NCBI GenBank assembly: GCA_029948255.1
Contig: JALIZF010001907.1
Location: 371,001-435,000 of the forward strand
DNA: 64,000 bases
Direction: 5' to 3'
Origin: Telmatactis stephensoni
Taxonomy: Eukaryota; Cnidaria; Anthozoa; Actiniaria; Isophelliidae
A model generated the notes under the pieces. The model saw nothing but the letters and a program-made list of their open reading frames with translations. It did not search any database and had not been told where the DNA came from. The position numbers and the translations under genes are program-made. Below are positions 50,301-61,071 of this stretch, in pieces (positions within the stretch are counted from its first letter, which is position 1; the number at the start of each line of letters is the position of its first letter).

Positions 50301-53300
50301 AAAAATTTACGATTTACTGGTTTTGGGGTTTCCTTCTCTTCACATAAAATGAAAGAAAAAAATAGACCGGTACAATTTTCAGTGCAAGCTGACGTGCCTT
50401 TGTTTTTGGCGTTTGACATTAAAGATCTCTGTTCTAAAGGGAACATTAGAAGAAAACTACTGAAGACAGTTTCAATTGATTTTTAATTTCACTTGTCGTT
50501 CTTACTTTTGAAACACGTGCATAGATAACACGTGCATAGGTTAATAACAAAGTACAGTAGGACCCCTCCTTACGAACACCTCCATAATACGGATACCCCC
50601 TCTCTATAACGGACAGGTTTTTATGTCACCACAGCTGAAATCTCCATACATTTCCTTATAAATGAAACCTCTATAAAACAGACACCTCTCTATAACGGAC
50701 AGGTTTCTATGTCCCAACAGCTGGAATCTCCATACATTTTCTTATAAATGAAACCTCTATAAAACAGACACTTCTCTATAACGGACAGGTCGCTATGTCC
50801 CAACAGCTGGAATCTCCATACATTTCCATATAAATGAAACCTCTATAAAACAGACACCTCTCTATAACGGACAGGTTTCTATGTCCCAACAGCTGAAATC
50901 TCTATACATTCCCATATAAATGAAACCTCTATGAAACGAATACCTCTTTATTGCGGACACTTTTTGGTCTTTTGCATTGTGCCTGGTTTAAAGAGGTTCC
51001 AATGGAATACTGGCCTCTACCAAGTCTACCAACCAGATTGTTATATCGTTACATGAACACCTGACAGAACTCTCTTGCTTAGAGAGTCTTCCTTTCAATT
51101 CAATAGACCGTCTCTGACTTGCAAATGTTAAAAATATTACAGACGCAAATTGGCGGACCTTCATCATCAATTGTATGCCAATGTCTGTTAAAATTATCAT
51201 AAATACCACTTTTTTAACCTTCATTTTTGGTCTAGATTTTTAAACGTTTCGCTGAATATTTTCTCAAATCGATTAGATGTGAACGTGGGTCAGTTGAAGG
51301 ATGGGTAGTATTAGTTTTGGTTCCAGGTTTTATAGAATTATATACAACTTTCTTCTCCAGTTCCAACTAGTTAAAAAACTGAACATCCAGTCCGAAGCAA
51401 CCTATGTGAACAAATTTGCTTATGAAGTTGAATTTCGACTGAATGAAAGTTTATCTTGCTCATCTGATGCAACTGCCAGTCCGTCCTAGTGGTCCGTTGC
51501 CCCACGGCAAGAACCTGGGGAGTTTTATAATTATCGTTCTTATAACGCAACTGCCTAAGAAGTTGCAACCGCCAGTCCGTCTTTGTCTGTTGCCCTAGGG
51601 CAAGAACCTGGGGAGTTCTGTAATTATCTTTCTTAGTATGTAATCAATGGTTACATTAATAATTGTAATTCTAGTATCTAACCAATAGCTAGTTGAGTAT
51701 TCTACCATAAATGACAACTATCCTTGCAATGAGTACTTAAAACATAGATGCTTAAAACTATAATATCTTTTGTGTCAAAACTGTCAAACTGAGCGAACCT
51801 TTTCTAGCTGATGACAGGTGTATTTTGGATACAATCCTGCTGTTCGTTTTAGTGACAGAACTTTAAAAGCTTTCAAAACAGTTTAAAGTCTTGAATTTCC
51901 TCGAAAAAATATCAAAACAAATGGAAGGAGTTTACAACCTTTCGTGTGCAAGCGAGCAAGGTACAAAGATGGCGCTGGAATTGTATACAAGAGATAGAAT
52001 TGGTGTTGTACTTGAAACGACTGGGACGTCGTTCATTCTCCTTTTTACAGTGCTTAGTAACACCATCGTTCTTCTTGTTGCTGGTAGAAATCCAATTCTT
52101 CGCAAGTCTTTCTTCATCTACATCAATTTTCTATCGTTAAACGACATTCTAACAATAGGTTTGGTTACACCCTTGATTATCTATGCTTCAGTTATCGGCA
52201 AGTGGGATTTGGGACCAGAGCTTTGTGCATTTCAAGCAGTTTCTTCAATGTCAGGAGGATTAGTGTCGTTGATGTTGATGAGCTTTATTGCTGTTAGTCG
52301 ATACTTTAAAATGCTTCATGCGAAAATATTCACAACTAAATTGTCACTAGCATCCAGCATCTCTTCGTGGGTGGTGTTGGTTGTCTTTTTCGCTGTTCTC
52401 ACGAGTCTGTTAGATGGTTTATACGAGTTTCACCCTGGATTTATTATGTGTGTTATTAGTCTCGAAACAAGTCGTCCCATCGCAGTGGGAATCGTCCTAA
52501 CTTTCACATCCAGCTATGGTGTCATCTTCTTCTCTTACTACAAGATAGGGCGTTACGTAAAGAGGCACAATACCGCCATGACAAACTCGCAAGTCAACGC
52601 AGAAGAAGTAAAAACCATGCGTATATTGTTTGCGGTAGTTATGGCGTTTACGTTGTGCATAAGTCCATTGTTCATCTGCAGTATTGTTGACTCAATCTTT
52701 GGAATGTTTACGCTGCCACGCGGAGTTTACGTAACGGCTGTGTTCTTTTACGGAATGAGTACATGCGTAAATCCTGTTATTTATGGTTATTTAAATCAAA
52801 CGTACAGACAGGAATTCAAAAAAATTCTTTGTAAGAGAAATGTTTGCTTTTTCAAGTTCAACCGCGTCCGTATTATTAAAGTTGCTTCTGCGCCGAAAAT
52901 CAGGAACGAGTCCAGCAATCCCGTGTCGAATCAGAACTGTCATCAAGAGATTCCGCTATGAATAGAACTTAAGGCGGCGAAATACGAGACACAAAAACCC
53001 TCAACTTGTCGCGCAACATTGTTGCGTTGCAGGTTTTTGATCGATGTTGCGCGTTTTTCACCCTTTTTTGTTGCGTGACAAGTTGAGATCGCGAGGTGAA
53101 AAACGCGCAACATCGATCAAAAACCTGCAACGCAACAATGTTGCGCGACAAGTTAAGGGTTTTTGTGTCTCGTATTTCGCCGCCTTTAAATGATACCGCG
53201 GCAAATGCATAAAATGTTTGTATTTTCACATCAAATTCATTCATATCTTGTGTAATCTCTTCATCAGCCGGGTTTTGGAGTCTGACTGGATGTAAATGAA

Positions 53301-56300
53301 AGCTCAGATGAAAGCAATACAGTAATTTCCGTTGTAAAATTTAATGCAGGTGTTTGAATAAAAAGATTACTCTTTTACTGAGCAAACATTTGTTTGTCAA
53401 TACTACAAAATGAGAAAGCAAAAATGCATGGTCACATTGGTATGTACTCATGATGTCATGAAAAATAAAATCCACATACATGCAGATAAAGTTTTTCGAA
53501 TACTATTAAATTGTGGTACACCTTGTTACTTTCAATTCGCGACTTTGGATGGAGTTCGTATATTTCACGATTCACGACACTTTCATCTCGCGATTTTACG
53601 AAGAAGTCACTGTAATCCCTTTAATGAGCGACACTTATTTTTCGAGACACTTTAATAATTTCGCGAATATTTTTTTAAATCGCGAAAATCGCGTAAGTGT
53701 CGCAAAGATTGCAGTCAATATAAAGTTTCTCATGAAACCTTTACCTGCACTTTTAAACTATTTTTCGCAAGAAAATCTATTTTACTGCTACTGTAATAAT
53801 AATAACCAAATAAGTCTTCAGTCCAAACAAGCCGTTACTCCCTTCCAAATAAGTCTCCTCCCATCTATGGGGTCAATTTTTGAATAAGTTCCCTGGCCCA
53901 AATAAACCCACGTCTTTCCTTATCCTCAATGACCCATAACATCTTGAAGGCTACCATGGACTCCCAGTCTCACTCGGTCTGCTCCAACACAGGAAACCCA
54001 AAATTGAAATTGTTTTTATCAAGTAATAAGAATTTATATGTTGCTTCATTCTTGTTTCAGGTCCTTCATATATTGTTAGTAATTGTATGTGTTGTTGGTG
54101 TACGTGGTGAATCGAAACCTGTAACTGCATCACTGGATGCTAGATGGTCATGGACCCCTTTAACTTTAGAAGCCAGGTAATCCTCTATCATCCTTTTCCA
54201 CTTTCCTCTAAGAGGCCTAGCCTTGTTTACAATCATATTGAGAAAAGTTCCACAGAAAGCTCTAGTTGGTTTTCCAGCAAATACTAAAAGACATATACTA
54301 CTCGGCAAGGGTGGGTCCAGGATTCTTCTTTTTGAGGAGTTGCAGCTTAATAGAAATCACAAACTGTGTAGATTATCCAGAGAGTATTTTGGAAAAGCTT
54401 TGGACTCAAAGTTAACTCAGGAAGGGGTGACACCCACTACACTCATCCCCTAAATCTGTCTCTGCTAAGGCTATAAGAATGAAACACTTATGTAAATTTA
54501 AATGTTGGTAGTTCTTCATGCTTCTTTGCCTCTCCACCATAGATCCCCAAACATGAGGTTCCCTGGTTGGTTGAAAGCAGGAGTCTACAGTCTTTACTTT
54601 GTTTTATATATCTTCTGCAATATATCTTTAGAGCAAATCTCATGCTACCCATTTTATTTTTATTTGCAGTGAATTCCTAGCTAAAGAGAGCAATGAAAAA
54701 TTCTGGAAATTTGTAGAATTATCTAAAGATAGTCATAAATTAACTAGTGATTTAGGTAAGAAAATCTGTGATCATGTAATATATTGTAAGATATTGGAAA
54801 TTGATACAACAGGGTAGGAGAAAAAGGGTCCATTTCTCCGAAATTCTGTAATCCCATTTTTCATTTTTCTTCTCTTTCAGATCAATATAAAAGTTTACTA
54901 AGGAATGTTGGGCAGTTGTTGAGCCCATTAGGGTTACAATTATTGAAATTTTCGTTGTCCATAAGAAATTACTCTCCAAAGATAGAACTTTATAATAAGG
55001 TTAGTTACAGGGGCTTAAACCCGAATACACGATGCAATAATAATTATTGCATGTTACATCACATACAGTTATTGAGACTAGCTTGTCCTGCTCACGGAAC
55101 AAGCTGTCTATTTTAGACTTATGCACACCGTGTCCACCCCTGTAATTTTGCGAGCAACAGTTGCAGGTTAGGATCGAGTTCTACTTCTGCAACCTTTTTC
55201 CCACAACGTTGCGCGCAACTTTGCAACGGTGGACACACGGTACAACTGTGTTGCGTTGCGCGCAATGTTGCAGAAAATGTTGCATCGTGTGCCCGGGCAA
55301 TAACGTTGTTTGCGATTACAGTGTTTGATTCACACTAGATTTTAAGACTTTTTACGATTGCAATTACGATTACAATGCTAGTAGAGGAGTTTTCGTATGA
55401 GTGTGAAACAGACCGCGCCATACTGTGACCGTGTCAGTCCGTAATGTCAGTCCGTAACCGTACCGTGCGGTGGCCGTTTAGTTTTCCCAGCCATACGAAA
55501 TGGGCTCAAGTTTGAACCAAGCTTAACACCCGGGTTTTTTTTGTAGGTAGCACACGAGGTTCCTAATACTTCTCACTGTAGTTCATTTGTTCAAATTGGT
55601 TCTAAAGTAACGTGCGATTTAAAGGAAGCCAAGAAATTGATCGAAAATGCTGATAAACTGTGAGTATTAATACATTAGTTTCCATCTGTCAAATCTATTA
55701 GAACTGCAAGTTTTTACTTATTTTATATAAGATCGGTGAAAATAAGTGAAAGGAAGGAAAGAAGGAAGGAAGGAAGGAGAGGAGGAGGAAAGGAAGGGAA
55801 GGAAGAAAGGGGGGGAGAGAAGGAAGGAAGCAGCAAGAAAGAACGAATGAAGGAATAAGGAATGGAGGGAGGGAAGGAGGGAGGGAGGGAGGAAGGTAAA
55901 GAAGAAAAAAAGATGAGAAGAGAAAAGGAAAATAAAAGAAAATGCAATTATTCCAGCATTGTAGCTTTCTCTCTAACAGTGTAGCTCCACGTACATGGTA
56001 GAAGTCGTAACGTTTGTGATGATATGTTAATTTTAAATCTTCATTTTCTTAATTATTTGAACGATATTTCTCATACGATCATTCCTACTCCTAGCTCATC
56101 GCCACAGATCTACGACTTTGACCACCATTATCCTGAATCTCAGAAAAATCCTGTGACTGTTATACTTTATGGTGAGATTGGTATGCCGTCTTTCAATTCC
56201 TTCCACGATGAATTTGTACGTTTATCCGTTGTGGGTAAAGTTCATTACGTTTTACGTCATTACGTACAGGTGAGATATATACGTTACGCATGCACATCTT

Positions 56301-59300
56301 GAAACTGAATTGAGCGACACGTATTTTTATTATTACGTATGCCATTTACGGGAAAGCACGTTACGTAGTACGCTATTACGTGTAGGGAGACTTTTACGTT
56401 ACTGTCTGCTTAGTATACGTATCACAAAATTAGGTAAAAGACACTTGTACGTACATTTACATCAATTACAATGTCCTATTATATCTTGTAAAATGTTATG
56501 CTTTCTACGTAAAATTTAACGTTTTTACATTGAAATTTTACGTTACGTAAAAGCAGCATCTGACGTGAATTTATCATTCGATTTGCGCATCAAAATGATC
56601 ATGATATTATGCTTGCGTTTATTATTTCGTAATCTATCACTGCCACTTTCACTGCCGTAACGGTTACGGTAGCTTACGTGACATATTGCGTCATTACGTA
56701 AAGGCAAAGCTCTTACGGCTATCTAATAATCTCCAACAGAATCCATCCACGTCCAAAGTACGTTTATCTGGTTACGGTGTAGAGTTAGCGGTTAAGAAAA
56801 CAGAATACAAAGCTGTTGATGATACCAAAGTCAAAGAAGATTCACCAGGGACGATGGGAAAGTCAAAGGAAGAAGAAGACGAAGTGGAAGGATTCTTGTT
56901 TGCAAGATTACGAAAGCTCTATCCTCATTTGAAAGAACAGCTCGATCAATTCAAGGCTCATTTGAAGGAAAACTCGCGAGAAATGGCACCGCTTAAAGTG
57001 TGGCAGTTACAAGATCTGAGTTTCCAAGCTGCGCAAAGAGTTTTGTCATCCGATCCAAAAAGTGCTCTCAAGGTCCTCAGAGACTTGAGCCAAAATGTTC
57101 CTCGATTAGCGAGGTCGCTGGTTAGGACTAAAGTCAAGAATGAAGTGCGCCAAGAGATTCTCTCCAACCAGAAGACATTTACAAAAATCGGGCTCGATGC
57201 TGGCGATAGTGCCTTGTTTATCAATGGCCGTCTCGTTGATATAGAGGACATGAACCCATTTGAAATCTTGGAACTTCTTCGTGAGGAAACTCGAGTCTTA
57301 GACAAGCTGTCAACGTTGGGAGTCTCGGGCGAAACTCTCTCAAAACTCTCAAGTTTGTCCGTGTCAGATGACCACAATTCGTACGCTTTGGACACCAGAG
57401 ATAATTCTGTTGTTTTTATCAATGATTTGGATAATGATCGAGAGTATTCAGGATGGCCTTCACATATCCAGGAACTCCTGAGGCCAACTTTTCCTGGGAT
57501 GATGCGTTACATTGCCAGGAATATCTTTCACGTGGTGCTTTTCGTGGATCCTATGGATAGGACGAGTGTCAGCCTGCTTAAGGCTGTAGACGAGTTTTTA
57601 CTTGCTTCAATGCCTGCAAGGTAAGCGTTATTGCAATTTATATAATACTATTACGCGCGCTCTGATTGGTCGAGAACCATGTATTATTACAATACACACG
57701 TACAGATGACGTCATGTCACAGAATCGTACGCGCGTTCCTGATTGGTCAAAAACCGTGCATGATTGGAGTACACACGCACAGATGACGTCACAGAATTTT
57801 ACGCACGCTCTGAGTGGTTGATATATTTCGATAGTGGTACACAAAAATCACACCGCTCAACTTCGTTTCGTGGCGTACTTTTTTATTTTTACCACATTTT
57901 GACGTCATCTGTGCATCTATTAGAGTAGAGACGCACGGACAAGTGGAATATATGCAGAGTGGTGGTGCAATTATAGAGTGCATCCATCGCTATCTTATCA
58001 ACTTTACTTTCAAACAACCGTCAACAAGTCTGTCTAAATCAATACGTGAACAAATTTGCCAAACAACCCCACCTCGCCTTTCTGCAAACCTGCCATCAAA
58101 CCATTTATCAAACTATATACCCGCCAACTATTTAGTCTAAATATTCTTTCGTAGGATTGGAATTGTTATGGTAGCTGATGGTGATGCAGAAGTCGACGCA
58201 AAGAAAAACAATGCTGCTGTTGCCATAGCACGAGCTTTTTACTTTGTCAAGAACGAGAAGGATCCTCGTCAAGCACTTCAGTTGATTTTGAGGGTAAATA
58301 ACTGAGCCAGTTTGTCTTCTAATGCATCATTGTGTGTGTACTAGTCCGTTCATAAGTCTGCCTCTTGCCATTTGTGTCGTGCCTGTTGACTTCGTGTCAG
58401 TCTGAGCGTCTGTTTGACTCAAACAGAGAGAGAAAGCTAAATAAACAAACAGATAGACAGTGAATGTCAGGCATTCACTGTCTGTCTGCTTTTCTCTTTC
58501 TGCTTGTCCGTTTCTTTGCTATTCTTCCTACCACCTCTCCAGTCCATTTGCTCGTCTGTATATAAAAGATAAAGATAATTTATCCCCGAAAGCGTGGGGA
58601 ATGGTTGGTCAATTTCCCGAGCCAAGGGCTCGTGTATAAACCGTTCAAAGGGTGCGCTCTTAACCTCCTCCCTTCATCAGTACTCCGTTTTATGGGTATT
58701 TAAAGCTAATTAAAGCTACACGGAAAGGAAAGAAGTCGAACAAGGATGTGAGCTGGGAGTTGAACTCGGTCCTTTTGCATAGAAGCGCGCGCACTAATCA
58801 TGTCTTTGCTTTGCTTATATCCCGTCTTTATGTTTGGCACACTCGTGCGCAACGTAGAAAATCCAAGATGCCCGCCCTATGATAATCATTTTTCAATAAC
58901 TATTTCCATTTCGGTCTAGGTATATAACGAAGCGACGTCCCTCACGGACGAGGTCCTCACAAAGGGAGTCCACGACATGTTAGTTTCCTGGTTTGGTACT
59001 GATGACGCTAACGATGTCCTGGGGCCTGGGTCCGAGTATGACGAAGGACGTAAGCAGTGGAAACGATTCTTTGATCGAACAGGTCTACAGAAAGTCCCTC
59101 AAGTGGTTGTTAACGGTATTCCTATAAAAGAAGATGATTTGCCAATGATTGAAGATGCTGTAGTTAGACAAGTGCTCATGCAAACGGGACCTTTGCAGCA
59201 AGATGTATTTATGGTAAGTTTTTTACTGTTATTGGAACATTACTATTTAGTTTCGCGAGAACAGTTTCGCGAATTTTGGCAAAAATTCGTTCGCAAAAAA

Positions 59301-61038
59301 CTTTTAGCAAATTTTAGCAAAAGCTATTTCGTTGAAATCGATAAATTATAGTACATTAGCCAAAAAATTAGTATGCGTATTGAACTTAACAAAAACCTTT
59401 ATTTCATCTAGAAAACGGTAGATTAAGTAACTGTTAAATCTTCTACTATAGAAATCGCTCAATTTAGTTGGTCCTCAAAGGAGGACTTTTTGACATGTTT
59501 GATGACCTCGTGGACAGAAAAAAATAGGCGCCCGAAGTGCGTCTGCTTATATTAGATTGCAAATTGTTATACAATCGTGCCACCAATTCTGGCAATGATT
59601 GTCGTTTTGTAGAAAACTCATCAGAAATCACAAAAAGTATATATAAAGACACGAATTTAATTCTGTTTCCAGGGCCGACTTCATCAATTTTCCGACGTGT
59701 ACGATCACGTGATGTCCAAACCCAATGTCGTCAAGAGGATGAATGACGTTATACAGTCACCGGAAGTAGATGTGATCGATCTGACAAGTGTACAGAAACC
59801 CAACATGGACGACCTTAACGACTTAAGCAAGTTTAAAAAGCTTGATGAAGCGCGGATGACAGGCGTTGTTGAAACAGGCATGAGATATTTTAGCAAGAAG
59901 GACGAGGAGTTGAACCTGAAGACGATGACAAACTGGATTGTTGTGGATCTCGCTAGCGAGGATGGACGAAAACTTTTAAAAGCTGCGTTAAAACAAGTGG
60001 TAAGCGGGTAATGATGATGATGATGATAATGATGATGATGATGATGTCGAAGATAATGATAGTAGTTAAAGATAACGACAGCAGTAACATCAAAAGAAAT
60101 GTTGATGGTGATGATGGTGAATGGTGATAATAATTTTCGGGGCGAACCTATCCTTCAGGAGGTAGGTGCAGGGTTATAGAGGATCTAAAACATTTCATGG
60201 AAAAGTATCGAGAAGAAAAGGGCCTAAAGTCACCTCAGATGGGGAGAGGTGAACTCATCCCCTGCACCCTCCCCTAAATTCACCCCTATTCGTGATGTTG
60301 CTACTGCTGATGAAGATAACGACCATCCATAGTGACGCTGATCCCTGAGAGCAATAAGTCAGTCATTGAACTCAGTTATTCAGCGTTCTGAACAAAGATG
60401 CCATCAGTGTTCTACTTTTCTTTCCTAAAGTTTTACGATGCATAGTTTCATGTACAAAGTTATTTTAATTTTCACCAGCAATCATCTCTTAACGTTCGAG
60501 TTGGAATTGTACACAATCCCAAAGCAGCAGATGAGCCCACGAGCAAACTGTACATAGCTAGAGCGGTAGACGCTGTGCTGCAATCCAAGGATCACGTGAC
60601 ACCTGCCATGCTAGAGTTCGTGGAGAAACTGCTGGACAACAAGAACGACTTTAATAAGCTTGATAACGATTTGAAAGAAATGTTGAGTTTTGTCAAGAAT
60701 ATAAAGGTATGGGATTTGATCAGTACAACACAACAGGGCCCCGGCAAGTTGTGTAAAAGATAATTAGCCAGGATTAACCCTAGATTAAATCTAAAGAAAA
60801 ATCATTCATGATCGAGAATTGACACTAATCTGCTTTTGAACAACGTCGTTGAAGACAAGACGGTCGTTCACTCGGCGTTCACTCGGCGGGCTTTCGGCCC
60901 TCCTCGGTTGAGCATGCGCTGTAGAGACTTGTTTGTATTTTGTGACGGACAACGACATTGAGCAAAAATGCATTTTATGACTTGCTAGGGTGTACTCGTT
61001 GTTGTAATTGTTGTTGTCGTCGTTGTTGACGATGATGG

Positions 61039-61071
<33 letters not shown>

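Noticed and set aside
56958..57422. 154-codon minus-strand frame
   Set aside because: Antisense shadow of the large UGGT exon.
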